A stretch of DNA of 64,000 nt from Cytobacillus firmus NBRC 15306 (GTDB lineage Bacteria > Bacillota > Bacilli > Bacillales > Cytobacillaceae). Every line of letters starts with the position of its first letter. Position 1 is the stretch's first letter. Where the stretch lies: positions 1 to 64,000 of the forward strand of contig NZ_BCUY01000012.1 of the NCBI RefSeq assembly GCF_001591465.1, in the 5' to 3' direction. Position numbers and translations under genes: made by a program. Of this stretch, positions 7,496-16,251 are shown piece by piece. The notes under the pieces were generated by a model. It did no database searches. It was not told the origin of the DNA and was given only the letters and a program-made list of their open reading frames with translations.

Positions 7496-9461
7496 ATGGG
7501 ATGAGTTTTTTATTACGGGAGATCCCCTTATACTAGGTTCCCAGATTGCCATTTTGCTGACAATGATTGGTGCAGTGGCAGGAATTACCTATTTGAAAAA
7601 GTGGAAATACCTGTGGACAGAATGGCTGACTACAGTCGATCATAAAAAAATCGGTATTATGTATATCATTTCAGCCGTATTGATGTTTTTCCGCGGCGGT
7701 ATGGACGGGTTGCTGATGAAAGCTCAGACATCACGTCCTGAAATGGAATTCCTTAATTCCCAGCATTACAACGAAATTTTCACAACACACGGCGTGATTA
7801 TGATTCTATTCATGGCAATGCCGTTTTTGATTGGATTAATGAACGTTGTCATTCCGCTGCAGATCGGTGCGCGTGACGTCGCCTTCCCGCAGCTGAATGC
7901 ACTGAGCTTCTGGCTGTTCTTCAGCGGAGCTATGCTATTCAATATTTCCTTTGTTATCGGAGGGTCACCTGATGCAGGCTGGACTTCCTACTTCCCTCTT
8001 GCAGGCAAGGAATTCAGTCCGGGAATCGGTAATAACTATTATGCAGTTGCCCTTCAGATTGCCGGTATCGGTACGTTAATGACAGGTATAAACTTTATCG
8101 TCACGATTTTGAAAATGAGAACAAAAGGCATGACACTGATGAAAATGCCGATGTTTACGTGGACTACTTTCGTAACATCCATTTTGATTGTGGCGGCTTT
8201 CCCTATTTTCACAGTCGCATTGGCATTGATGACGTTTGACCGTCTATATGGAACGCACTTCTTTACCGTATCCGGCGGAGGCATGGATATGCTTTGGGCT
8301 AACCTTTTCTGGCTATGGGGCCACCCTGAGGTATATATTGTTGCCCTTCCTGCTTTCGGGATTTTTTCGGAAGTCATTGCAACTTTTTCAAGAAAATCAT
8401 TGTTTGGATATAAATCGATGGTATTTTCCATCCTTGGAATAGCACTTCTAAGTATGGTTGTATGGGTTCACCATTTCTATACAATGGGTTCAGGACCTGC
8501 AGTTAACTCATTCTTCTCCATCACGACGATGGCGATTGCCATACCGACTGGAGTTAAGATGTTCAACTGGCTGTTTACGATGAGGAAAGGCCGCATAAAA
8601 ATTACTTCCGCCATGCTTTGGGCACTGGCATTCGTCCCATGCTTCGTCATAGGCGGGGTTACAGGCGTCATGCTGGCAATGGGTGCAGCAGATTATCAAT
8701 ATCACAATACATTATTCCTTGTTGCTCACTTCCACTATGTATTGATTCCAGGTGTCGTATTTGCGGTATTTGCTGGTCTTTACTACTGGTGGCCAAAAAT
8801 GTTCGGCTTCATGCTGAATGAAAAACTCGGAAAATGGCATTTCTGGCTATTTGTTATCGGCTTTAACGTAACATTCATGCCTATGTTCTTCCTTGGATTA
8901 AACGGAGCTGTAAGACGTGCATACACATACTCTGCCGAATCAGGCTTTGCACCTCTATTCATGCTTTCGGCCATTGGTTCAATTGTTCTCGCAGCCGGAT
9001 TCGCTGTATTCTGCTATAACATTTACTGGAGCATCCGCTATGCGGACAGAAACATTTCAAGCGACCCATGGGATGCAAGAACACTGGAATGGTCTACTGC
9101 ATCACCTGTTCAATTCTATAACTTTGCGAAGCTGCCGGAAGTGAAATCCCTTGACCCATTCTGGCACATGAAGAAAAAGAATGAAGGCTTAACATTGCAT
9201 GACAGTGAAATTGAAGAAATTCATATGCCAAGCAATTCATGGCTGCCGATTTATATGGGTGTTATCTTTGGCATCGCAGGCTTCTTCCTTGTATTTGAAT
9301 GGCATATCGCTGCGGCTGTTGCCGGTATCGGCATCTTTGCCGGATTGATTATCCGTTCATTCGATTACAATGAAGGCTTCCATGTTTCAAAAGAAGAGAT
9401 TCACAGAATTGAAAACGCGTGGAGAAAAACAGAAGGAGAGGTGCACGATCATGTCAGCTAA
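7485..9461 (+). CDS. qoxB: quinol oxidase subunit I (heme-copper catalytic subunit)
   Basis: The 658-residue product is subunit I of the heme-copper oxidase family, reducing oxygen to water at the heme a3-CuB centre while pumping protons. Visible motifs are W-G-H-P-E-V-Y with the His-Tyr pair, the following V-H-H-F-Y CuB histidines, and V-A-H-F-H-Y with heme ligands. ATG at 7485 follows TGGAGGTGA and lies within the end of qoxA; the frame's upstream extension is out-of-frame qoxA sequence. It overlaps qoxC by 11 bases, indicating coupled translation. Confidence 0.97.
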   Translation: MGIKWDEFFITGDPLILGSQIAILLTMIGAVAGITYLKKWKYLWTEWLTTVDHKKIGIMYIISAVLMFFRGGMDGLLMKAQTSRPEMEFLNSQHYNEIFTTHGVIMILFMAMPFLIGLMNVVIPLQIGARDVAFPQLNALSFWLFFSGAMLFNISFVIGGSPDAGWTSYFPLAGKEFSPGIGNNYYAVALQIAGIGTLMTGINFIVTILKMRTKGMTLMKMPMFTWTTFVTSILIVAAFPIFTVALALMTFDRLYGTHFFTVSGGGMDMLWANLFWLWGHPEVYIVALPAFGIFSEVIATFSRKSLFGYKSMVFSILGIALLSMVVWVHHFYTMGSGPAVNSFFSITTMAIAIPTGVKMFNWLFTMRKGRIKITSAMLWALAFVPCFVIGGVTGVMLAMGAADYQYHNTLFLVAHFHYVLIPGVVFAVFAGLYYWWPKMFGFMLNEKLGKWHFWLFVIGFNVTFMPMFFLGLNGAVRRAYTYSAESGFAPLFMLSAIGSIVLAAGFAVFCYNIYWSIRYADRNISSDPWDARTLEWSTASPVQFYNFAKLPEVKSLDPFWHMKKKNEGLTLHDSEIEEIHMPSNSWLPIYMGVIFGIAGFFLVFEWHIAAAVAGIGIFAGLIIRSFDYNEGFHVSKEEIHRIENAWRKTEGEVHDHVS

Positions 9462-10056
9462 AGTGGATACGTCTTTGCCGCTTGAATATCAAACTGAGCA
9501 GGACCGCATGAATATTCTCGGCTTCTGGGTTTTCCTTGGCGCTGAAATCGTCCTGTTTGCCACTCTGTTCGGAGTATATGGAGTTTTATATGAACGCTTT
9601 GCAGGAGGGCCAACACATAAAGACATTTTTGTCATCAAGGATGTCATGATTCAGACAGTCCTCCTTTTGACAAGCAGCTTTACAATGGGTATCGCCATTT
9701 TTGAAATGCGCCGGCATAACCTTAAAGGGCTAATCACCTGGCTGGTGATTACCCTCGCTCTAGGCGCAGGCTTCCTCTTCATGGAGATTAATGAATTCAT
9801 CCATTATGCCCATGAAGGTGCAACGATGCAGACAAGCGCATTCCTTTCCAGCTTATTTGTACTACTTGGGACACACGGAGCTCACGTAACTTTGGGAATC
9901 GGCTGGGCAACTATGGTCATCATTCAGCTTCTAAAAAGAGGCCTTACCCCTACTACAGCAAGAAAGACGTTTATTATCGGCCTTTACTGGCACTTCCTTG
10001 ATGTAGTCTGGATCTTTATCTTCACATTCGTGTATCTGAAAGGACTGGTGGCTTAA
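9451..10056 (+). CDS. qoxC: quinol oxidase subunit III
   Basis: The 201-residue membrane protein has five hydrophobic helices and the subunit III pattern W-V-F-L-G-A-E-I-V-L-F-A and H-F-L-D-V-V-W-I-F-I-F. It stabilises the catalytic subunit of the aa3 quinol oxidase. ATG at 9451 follows GAAGGAGAGG and sits 11 bases inside qoxB. qoxD begins on the next base after its stop. Confidence 0.95.
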   Translation: MSAKVDTSLPLEYQTEQDRMNILGFWVFLGAEIVLFATLFGVYGVLYERFAGGPTHKDIFVIKDVMIQTVLLLTSSFTMGIAIFEMRRHNLKGLITWLVITLALGAGFLFMEINEFIHYAHEGATMQTSAFLSSLFVLLGTHGAHVTLGIGWATMVIIQLLKRGLTPTTARKTFIIGLYWHFLDVVWIFIFTFVYLKGLVA

Positions 10057-10362
10057 ATGGAACATCATCAATCAAAAAGCTTCCCGATAAGCCATGTCAT
10101 TGGATTTGTTGTTTCTCTAGTGCTGACATTTGCAGCGGCAGGAATTGCTTTGAAAACGAACCTCTCTTTTAAAGTGATCATGTGGATCATCGGCTCCCTG
10201 GCTGTTATTCAGGCAGGCATGCAGCTGTTCATGTTCATGCACTTAAGAGAAGGTGAACACGGTAAGACGAATCTAATAAATATGATTTATGCCGTATTTA
10301 TGGTAATTGTTATTGTAGTTGGTTCTATTTGGGTGTTAACCTCTGGACATGCTTCACATTAA
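10057..10362 (+). CDS. qoxD: quinol oxidase subunit IV
   Basis: The 101-residue protein has three helices and the family pattern M-Q-L-F-M-F-M-H-L-R-E-G. Subunit IV assists oxidase assembly. It is the last gene of the qox operon, adjoining qoxC without a gap, and ends before a strong terminator. Confidence 0.94.
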   Translation: MEHHQSKSFPISHVIGFVVSLVLTFAAAGIALKTNLSFKVIMWIIGSLAVIQAGMQLFMFMHLREGEHGKTNLINMIYAVFMVIVIVVGSIWVLTSGHASH

Positions 10363-10365
10363 GTA

Positions 10366-10404
10366 TAAAAAAACCGGTCTCCCCATTGGAGGCCGGTTTT
10401 ATTT
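10366..10404. terminator. terminator of the qox operon
   Basis: AAAACCGGTCTCC pairs with GGAGGCCGGTTTT around a 4-5 nt loop. T-runs on both strands allow use by the convergent small gene as well. Confidence 0.9.
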
Positions 10405-10638
10405 GTATTGTCTGATTCCCTTGCTTCCCTTTGTCATTTCTTCCATTACATTAATAAAAAATCCGAATCCGAACAGCAGCATGGAAGAAACCATAATGCT
10501 TAAGCCGATGGATAATACATACTCGCCTGTGATGCCGCTTACAAAAAAGCTTGAAATAAATACAATAAATCCTAATATAATGCCTGCTGCTGTAATATTC
10601 CTAAAAAAATGCAGGACGCGCTGCTGTTGAAGTGTCAT
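10399..10638 (-). CDS. small two-helix membrane protein, 79 aa
   Basis: The product has a basic N-terminus (Q-Q-Q-R-V-L-H-F-F-R-N), two transmembrane helices (about residues 16-36 and 42-63) and a charged C-terminus. ATG at 10638 follows AAAGGAGATG with good spacing. Its end overlaps the qox terminator. It vaguely recalls YrhC-type small membrane proteins of Bacillus, but I cannot assign a family. Convergent position gives no functional hint. Confidence 0.7.
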   Translation of the reverse strand: MTLQQQRVLHFFRNITAAGIILGFIVFISSFFVSGITGEYVLSIGLSIMVSSMLLFGFGFFINVMEEMTKGSKGIRQYK

Positions 10639-10727
10639 TCTCCCATCTCCTTTTATTTAATATTCTAACTATGTTCACAAATTTGTCAAACTTTTTGTCA
10701 CAAATCTGTCAAAATTATATGAAAAAA

Positions 10728-10757
10728 AAACCGCTCTGCAAGTAGCAAAGCGATTTT
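10728..10757 (-). terminator. terminator of the 89-aa gene
   Basis: Minus-strand AAATCGCTTTGC pairs, with wobbles, with GCAGAGCGGTTT and a run of nine T follows. Confidence 0.8.
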
Positions 10758-11027
10758 CTACTGATATAGCTTTTTAATGTTCTCCAAATCTTTCTTCAGG
10801 CTGCATATTTCCTGCCGGGTCAGCATGAGCGGCATTTGATCGTAGAGTGTAATAATTTGCCCTTCCTCATCTTCTTCATGAAGTAATAGATAGTTATACA
10901 GAGTTTCACATTGATGTTTGTTGAGGACCGACTGGGTACTGAAACTTTTTACTTTCTGGATTTCAAAAGCACTGGCTTCCGCATCAAATACGCCTGTAAT
11001 AATGTTTCCCTGCAAAGTATTAGACAA
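10758..11027 (-). CDS. hypothetical protein, about 89 aa
   Basis: A soluble, acidic, probably alpha/beta protein of unknown family; residues near the C-terminus (R-Q-E-I-C-S-L-K-K-D-L-E-N-I-K-K-L-Y) should form a helix. The likely start is TTG at 11027, because AAGGGGAGTGA overlaps the nominal GTG at 11036 and is properly spaced from the TTG. It has its own terminator. No function is proposed. Confidence 0.7.
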   Translation of the reverse strand: MSNTLQGNIITGVFDAEASAFEIQKVKSFSTQSVLNKHQCETLYNYLLLHEEDEEGQIITLYDQMPLMLTRQEICSLKKDLENIKKLYQ

Positions 11028-11088
11028 AGTCTTCACTCCCCTTTTTGAGTAATATACCCATTTTTCAGGAGCAGTTTCCTAAAATATG

Positions 11089-11119
11089 AAAAAAACCTCT
11101 TTGAAAATTTTCAAAGAGG
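11089..11119 (-). terminator. terminator of thiT
   Basis: CCTCTTTGAAAA and its perfect complement form a 12-bp palindrome followed on the minus strand by seven T. Confidence 0.92.
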
Positions 11120-11128
11120 CTGATTATA

Positions 11129-11728
11129 TTAGGAAACACGTTTTTGAGATTGAATAACTTCATCCGTTTTTCTAACGATTAATCTCGGAGCCGAAGATAT
11201 AATTAATACAGATAAAATCGAGCAGAGAATAGCTGCTCCGAGCATGGTTGCACCGTTTGCCAGGAAGGAGAAGAGTACTGGTGACATCCCTTTTGGCGCA
11301 TAGCTTCCAAAGAAAAGGACACCTGCTATGAAATGCCAGAAATATCGGGCAAGGCTTCCGGCAAACACAGCTAAAACTATCCAGCCCAATGCCTTTTTCT
11401 TGTTTCCGCTGCGAAGCTGATTTTGAATTGGGCGGAAAAACAAACCGGCAAAACCAATACAGGCAAATGCGACAAAGTACTCAATAAATGCCTGAAGCGG
11501 AGTCGCAATCCAGGCATCTCCCATGGCAATCTGCAATATTCCCCATAATAGGCCAGCAATAAAGCTGACCTTAAAGCCCCATCTGAATGCCAAAATGAAT
11601 ATGGGAATCATCGCAGCAGAAATCGAAATGGAAGGCGACAGCTTAATAGACGGAAGGAAATCCAAAATAATGGCAAATGCTGCAAAAAATGAAGCTTCAA
11701 TCATTGCTGTCAGACTTAATTTTTTCAT
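11129..11728 (-). CDS. thiT: ECF thiamine transporter S component ThiT (YuaJ)
   Basis: The 199-residue protein has six hydrophobic helices and an early A-A-F-A-I-I-L-D-F-L-P-S-I-K segment, matching the ThiT/YuaJ thiamine-binding S component of energy-coupling-factor transporters. It captures thiamine outside the cell and works with the shared EcfAA'T module, which is not encoded in this window. A TPP riboswitch upstream independently confirms the thiamine link. ATG at 11728 follows a T-run and an AAAGGGGGA site that lies in a hairpin. Confidence 0.93.
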   Translation of the reverse strand: MKKLSLTAMIEASFFAAFAIILDFLPSIKLSPSISISAAMIPIFILAFRWGFKVSFIAGLLWGILQIAMGDAWIATPLQAFIEYFVAFACIGFAGLFFRPIQNQLRSGNKKKALGWIVLAVFAGSLARYFWHFIAGVLFFGSYAPKGMSPVLFSFLANGATMLGAAILCSILSVLIISSAPRLIVRKTDEVIQSQKRVS

Positions 11729-11736
11729 AAAAAAAT

Positions 11737-11768
11737 CCCCCTTTAATCGTATGACGATACCCCAAGGG
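11737..11768 (-). promoter_or_regulatory. expression-platform hairpin of the thiT riboswitch
   Basis: On the minus strand CUCCCUU (11768 to 11762) can pair with AAGGGGG, which is the ribosome binding site, with the small hairpin AUCGU-C-AUACGAU nested inside. A run of seven T follows directly before the start codon, so the same hairpin could terminate transcription or hide the binding site. Confidence 0.6.
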
Positions 11769-11807
11769 AGAACAAGCAGGCAGAAAACTATATCTGCCCA
11801 TTATTCC

Positions 11808-11892
11808 ACATTCCTGCGCTAGCATTAACTAACAGGTTCAAAGGGTCAGAACAGCGGACTGTTCACTCTCAGCGATATGCTCCCCTTGTGGC
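11808..11892 (-). ncRNA. TPP riboswitch upstream of thiT
   Basis: The minus strand shows the conserved THI-box elements in order: ACAAGGGGAGC, GCTGAGAGT, GACCCTTTGAACCTG, and TAGCGCAGGAA. Thiamine pyrophosphate binding is expected to switch off thiT through the hairpin at 11737-11768. Confidence 0.95.
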
Positions 11893-12161
11893 ACGTTATT
11901 ATATTATCCAATTTTAGTATAAATGAAATCATTGAAAGTGAAAAGGATCCTTTGAAAAAACTTTTTTAATTTATATGTCAGGTTTTCGCCTGCTTGTCAC
12001 ATTTTTTTCACATAATGATGCCATCTGAACGCTGTTGTAGCACACTTTCTTATTAAGAATATTATTTTTCCATAATTTACAACGTTTAAAAAGTGAAAAA
12101 CCCTGTATTTAACAATTTTAATTTCTTATAATGTAGGTATGTTCAATGAGGAGGGAAATAG

Positions 12162-13895
12162 TTGAAATCACGTCTTAAGAAGCCTTCGACGATTATTTCT
12201 ATTGCTGCATTGGTAGTCACGGTGATTTTGGCGGCGGTTATTTGGACCGTACAAGCAGGAAATAAGGATGTGACGGTTCCGTTTTCTTCTGTGGAAAAAA
12301 TTATAGCCTCCCAGGATGGAAAGACTGTTGCAGTACAGGAATATAAAAATGGAAAACTGCTGATCACAGCTCCTGATGGCGAGTACATCTCCCATGTGCC
12401 TCCCAACAGCGATATGGTTGATAAATTAGTAGAAACCTATAATATACAATATACATTCGCAGCCACAGGACCATATACCCCTTGGATTCTCGGCGGTATA
12501 GTCCTTTTGTTCATTGCCATAGGAATTTACCTGTTTAAGTCAGGAAAAGGCGGAATGGGCGCTACAAATACAATGAAGCAAAGTGTCTCAAAGCCTAAAG
12601 CCCTTCCTTCCATTTCACTTGAAGATGTTGGCGGAATTCAGGAGGAAATGAAAGAGGAAATTATGCAGACTCTTTCCATTTTAAAAGAACCAGAGCGCTC
12701 TTTGAAAATGGGGATTAAGCCGCCGAAGGGAATTCTTTTGTACGGACCTCCCGGAACGGGAAAAACATTGCTGGCTCAGGCAATCGCCAAGGAAATGGGA
12801 GCCACTTTTTTCTCAACAAGCGGTTCCGGGTTTAATGAATTATTCGTCGGCGTGGGAGCTTCCCGTGTCAGAAACCTTTTCCAGAATGCCAGAAAGCATT
12901 CCCCTGCTGTCGTCTTTATTGACGAAGTAGATGCACTTGCAGGACGAAGAAAGCAGCATGGCGGAGAAGAAAGTGAAAAAACATTAACTGAACTGCTGGT
13001 CCAGCTGGACGGCGGACATTCCAATGATGGAATACTATTTATTGCAGCGACAAACAGGAAGGATATGCTCGATGAAGCCTTCCTCCGTCCGGGGCGTATT
13101 GACTTCTCCTTCAATGTCCCTCTTCCGGATACAAAGGGCCGAAGAGAGATTATCAATATTCACACGAAAAATAGATTACTTGCTGAGGATGTCATGACAA
13201 CACTTGGCGATCTGGCAGAAAGCACTTCTGGATTCTCGGGAGCAGATCTTCATTCCCTTTTTGAAACGGCAAGCCGCAGAGCTGTCCGTAATGGCCAGGA
13301 AATTATCTCTAAGGATGATTTGGATTATGCGCTGGACCGGACCATTCTGGGAACAACCACCCGGGCATTGCAGGATCCCGGCACGAAGCAGCGGGTTGCC
13401 ATACACGAAGCTGGCCATGCCTTAGTGGCTGCTTTAACAAAACCTGGATCCGTCAGAAAAGTAACCATCATACCGAGGGGTGAAGCACTTGGTTACGTAG
13501 CCCCTATTCAAAAAGAACTTCACTTATCGACAACAAGTGAATTGCTTGATCAGGTTGCCATGATTCTCGCAGGCGGTGTATCAGAACGAATGATTCTTGG
13601 CGAGCATAGCATTGGAGTAAGCGGTGATGTTAAACAAGCCAAGCATATCATAGAGCAAATGGTTGATACCGGGTTACTGGATAACGGCTTTGAGCTTACC
13701 TTTAACAAAGGTCAAAAAGAAGCAAAAATGCAGGATCTTTTCCAGAAAGCACTGGAAAGATGCGAATTGATTATTGCAAATCATCAGCCTCAATTTGAAA
13801 CTCTGGTAGAGGCCCTTCTTGAAAAAGAAACTCTGGAAGGCAGTGAAGTCCAGGAGATTGTTGGAGAATTGAAGTCTGAAATGGTAATAGCATGA
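12162..13895 (+). CDS. FtsH-like membrane AAA protease, short paralogue
   Basis: The 577-residue product has two transmembrane helices (about 10-32 and 107-127) enclosing a short extracytoplasmic domain. The AAA module follows, with Walker A G-P-P-G-T-G-K-T (195-202), Walker B F-I-D-E-V-D-A (about 252-258) and the F-V-G-V-G-A-S-R-V-R pore/second region. The zinc protease domain has H-E-A-G-H (415-419) and a third-ligand Asp near 489. All catalytic residues are present. It is shorter than typical FtsH (around 640) and has an atypical extracytoplasmic part, and its context is not that of the main ftsH (hprT/tilS), so it is probably a second FtsH-type quality-control protease. TTG at 12162 follows GAGGAGG. 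Confidence 0.9.
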   Translation: MKSRLKKPSTIISIAALVVTVILAAVIWTVQAGNKDVTVPFSSVEKIIASQDGKTVAVQEYKNGKLLITAPDGEYISHVPPNSDMVDKLVETYNIQYTFAATGPYTPWILGGIVLLFIAIGIYLFKSGKGGMGATNTMKQSVSKPKALPSISLEDVGGIQEEMKEEIMQTLSILKEPERSLKMGIKPPKGILLYGPPGTGKTLLAQAIAKEMGATFFSTSGSGFNELFVGVGASRVRNLFQNARKHSPAVVFIDEVDALAGRRKQHGGEESEKTLTELLVQLDGGHSNDGILFIAATNRKDMLDEAFLRPGRIDFSFNVPLPDTKGRREIINIHTKNRLLAEDVMTTLGDLAESTSGFSGADLHSLFETASRRAVRNGQEIISKDDLDYALDRTILGTTTRALQDPGTKQRVAIHEAGHALVAALTKPGSVRKVTIIPRGEALGYVAPIQKELHLSTTSELLDQVAMILAGGVSERMILGEHSIGVSGDVKQAKHIIEQMVDTGLLDNGFELTFNKGQKEAKMQDLFQKALERCELIIANHQPQFETLVEALLEKETLEGSEVQEIVGELKSEMVIA

Positions 13896-13901
13896 TGAGA
13901 A

Positions 13902-13929
13902 ACCGGCCCCCTGCGGGCCGGTTTTTTAT
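13902..13929 (+). terminator. terminator of the FtsH-like gene
   Basis: AACCGGCCCC and GGGCCGGTT pair across a 4-5 nt loop with six T following. Confidence 0.93.
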
Positions 13930-14095
13930 TATGGAACTGCGGGCCATTTGTAAATAATCAAATTAACCCATAATAATGTTATGTAAACAAATGTTTCGTT
14001 CATATAACCAGAATAAATAAATGTTCCCATATAAAGGATTCTTCCTCTCTTTTGTTTAATTAATAATAAACCTGCATGATGGAGGAATGGTTCTT

Positions 14096-15400
14096 TTGTA
14101 TGATTTCACAGCTGACTTGATTTTTCACTTTCTGATTATGATAATGATCCCTTTTATCCATAAGATCTCTTCTCATCGGGGGGATCGCTGGAAAACTTCT
14201 GCCCCTCTTTTATTTGTTCTTTTTTTAGCGCTTTTCCTTACTATGACTTTTCCGGTAGAAATTGCAGGCGGTCAGTTTTTTGACTTGAAATTTATTCCTG
14301 TTTTTGTTGCCTATTTTTACATTAAGCCTCTTGCAGGCTTCCTGACTATTTTTGTATTGATTTCTTTTAAGGGCTTCTTTTCACCAGGAGACATTTGGAT
14401 TGCGCTCGTAAATTACACAATTATTTCTGTGCTCTTTTTCTATGCGTCAAAATTCTATAAAAAATGTACATTTAGACAAAAACTCAGTATAGCTGTTGTA
14501 TTTTATCTTCCCATTACGATAACCAGGTATGTTATTTTCCTCCAAAAGGATATAAACGAAGACGCTGTATACTTACTATTGTTTTCAGCAGTTTCCATTG
14601 TGACTCTTTCTATGATCATCTATTTGATTGAAATGAATCTGCTTCAGGAAAAGATGATGGAAAAACTGAGAAATGCGGAAAAAATCAATGCGATCAGTCA
14701 GCTGGCTGCGTCCATCGCCCATGAAATTAGGAATCCAATGACTACTGTAAGAGGTTTTCTGCAAATGCTTAAAAATGAAAAAAACCTGACTGCAGATCAA
14801 AAGACATTTATTAAAATTTCTTTGGAAGAGCTGGACAGATCCAATCATATTATTAGTGATTTCCTCTCACTTGCACGCCCGGAAACTCCTGTTGCCAGTA
14901 AAGTTTCTCTTTCCGGAGTATTAATGGAGGTGGCTGATTTTATGCGGCCATATGGACTGATGACAAAGGTTGAAATAAGGACAAGTATTTTTGAAGGCAT
15001 TTTTATCATGGGTAATCCGAATGAAATGAAGCAATTATTTATAAACTTAATGAAAAATAGTATAGAAGCCATGCCTGATGGAGGTATTCTAGAGATTTCA
15101 GCATTCAAAAGAAATACTACAGCAGATATACAAATTAAAGATGAAGGTGTCGGAATGTCGAAAGAAAAACTCCAAATGCTCGGTCAGCCCTATTACTCAA
15201 CGAAAACGAAAGGAACCGGCTTAGGATTAATGATATCTTTTGACATCATCAATCGTTTGAAAGGAAAATATGCAATAGAAAGCACACAGAATAAAGGAAC
15301 CTGCTTTACTATTTCGCTGCCTCTTTATTACTCGTCCGAAGTGATCCGGCAGCCTTCTTTCCAGAACAGGTCTGAAGGCCAGCGTATAAATGAGAGTTAA
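14096..15400 (+). CDS. KinB-like membrane sensor histidine kinase
   Basis: The 434-residue product has about six N-terminal transmembrane helices (to residue 180) and then a HisKA dimerisation domain with H-box S-I-A-H-E-I-R-N-P (His about 209). The HATPase domain shows N-L-M-K-N-S-I-E-A-M, D-E-G-V-G-M and G-T-G-L-G-L. This layout and length match Bacillus KinB-type kinases that feed the sporulation phosphorelay, and there is no adjacent response regulator, as expected for such orphan kinases. TTG at 14096 is preferred to ATG at 14087, which nearly touches the GGAGG. The kinase call is firm; the sporulation role is inference. Confidence 0.88.
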   Translation: MYDFTADLIFHFLIMIMIPFIHKISSHRGDRWKTSAPLLFVLFLALFLTMTFPVEIAGGQFFDLKFIPVFVAYFYIKPLAGFLTIFVLISFKGFFSPGDIWIALVNYTIISVLFFYASKFYKKCTFRQKLSIAVVFYLPITITRYVIFLQKDINEDAVYLLLFSAVSIVTLSMIIYLIEMNLLQEKMMEKLRNAEKINAISQLAASIAHEIRNPMTTVRGFLQMLKNEKNLTADQKTFIKISLEELDRSNHIISDFLSLARPETPVASKVSLSGVLMEVADFMRPYGLMTKVEIRTSIFEGIFIMGNPNEMKQLFINLMKNSIEAMPDGGILEISAFKRNTTADIQIKDEGVGMSKEKLQMLGQPYYSTKTKGTGLGLMISFDIINRLKGKYAIESTQNKGTCFTISLPLYYSSEVIRQPSFQNRSEGQRINES

Positions 15401-15494
15401 CTCCAAATGACTGAATGGGAATCCTGCCGAAAATTAATGCTCGACAGCATAGGTTAGTGATGAATCAAAAACATTATCATAAAAATATACCACT

Positions 15495-15526
15495 GAAAAA
15501 AGCCTCCAAAACTGAAGGCTTTTTTC
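15495..15526. terminator. bidirectional terminator
   Basis: AAAAAAGCCTCC and the facing GAAGGCTTTTTT form a stem usable by the kinase gene and the convergent small membrane gene. Confidence 0.8.
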
Positions 15527-15528
15527 AT

Positions 15529-15681
15529 TTATCCCCTGCCGGATGCACGGCCTCTAATAAAGTTTACAACAATGATGATCGCTGCTATTACCAGCAGTAT
15601 ATGAATGATGCCTCCTGCTACTTTAAATATTAATCCGAGTATCCATAATACAAGCAGAATACCTGCTAAAGTCCAAAGCAT
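15529..15681 (-). CDS. lmo0937-family small membrane protein, 50 aa
   Basis: The frame begins with ATG at 15681 after GGAAGGAG. The product starts M-L-W-T-L-A-G-I-L-L-V-L-W-I-L-G-L and contains A-G-G-I-I-H-I-L-L-V-I-A before a basic C-terminus, the two-helix pattern of the lmo0937 family found throughout Firmicutes. Members are often stress-induced; the molecular role is unknown. It is a single gene with a shared terminator. Confidence 0.88.
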   Translation of the reverse strand: MLWTLAGILLVLWILGLIFKVAGGIIHILLVIAAIIIVVNFIRGRASGRG

Positions 15682-15763
15682 GCAATTCACTCCTTCCTGT
15701 TGATCTATTATTTACATACCCCTAACAATCGGGACTAATTCATGAGTAAATGAAAAATACAAA

Positions 15764-15800
15764 AAAACATTGCCGCACTTTTTATAGTTCTGACAATGTT
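15764..15800 (-). terminator. terminator of the 73-aa gene
   Basis: Minus-strand AACATTG and CAATGTT close a hairpin followed by seven T. Confidence 0.7.
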
Positions 15801-15824
15801 ATGTTTTGCAGTGGATGGATATTT

Positions 15825-16046
15825 TTATTCTGAAAGTATTTCATTTTCCAGTTCTTTTGCAGCAGCCGCTACTTCCCCGTTCTCTTTTAATAAAGCGAAT
15901 AGTCCTTTTATGACCACCATTTCAGGTCTGGATTTTCTTGTTTTATCTGAAATGCGATTGGCAATTTCTTTTAATGAGGATGCTTCACTTTTTTTCAAAT
16001 CCTTAAGCTTGTGATAAAACGGTTTCCATGCCTGCTCCCTTTTCAT
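15825..16046 (-). CDS. hypothetical protein, about 73 aa
   Basis: A basic helical protein of unknown family (L-K-D-L-K-K-S-E-A-S-S-L-K-E-I; A-A-A-A-K-E-L-E-N-E-I). ATG at 16046 is the likely start, because the longer frame to 16088 runs through a REP-like hairpin. No strong ribosome binding site is visible. A proper terminator after the stop argues for a real transcript. The upstream flank seems rearranged, so the gene could be truncated at its 5' end. Confidence 0.5.
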   Translation of the reverse strand: MKREQAWKPFYHKLKDLKKSEASSLKEIANRISDKTRKSRPEMVVIKGLFALLKENGEVAAAAKELENEILSE

Positions 16047-16065
16047 TGTTCCGATGATGTATCTC

Positions 16066-16208
16066 GCGTTTAGAAAGGTGCCGGACACCCATGCTGCACA
16101 AGATCAATAAGATCATATAAAACCTTACTGTATTCAGGGAAGTTTTGCTGCATCCTTTTTGCATCACTGCATATACTATATTCACGGTCGCCCACCTCTT
16201 CTAAACGC
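16066..16208. repeat. inverted-repeat-bounded segment with REP-like hairpin
   Basis: The first 15 bases (16066-16080) recur inverted at 16193-16208 with one extra base. Inside the left end is a hairpin GGTG-CCGGA-CACC (16077-16089). The interior reads open on the minus strand for about 41 codons. The bounded structure resembles a miniature element. Confidence 0.5.
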
Positions 16209-16251
16209 TATCGTTGCGGGACTAACCAGACCGGAATGTGGGCGGCCACCT

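Noticed and set aside
8054-8431. 125-codon minus frame inside qoxB
   Set aside because: Antisense shadow of a strongly conserved oxidase gene, no binding site or promoter.
16003-16185. 60-codon minus frame in the REP-like patch
   Set aside because: Crosses the inverted-repeat element in a phase that loses the more protein-like reading; insufficient support.
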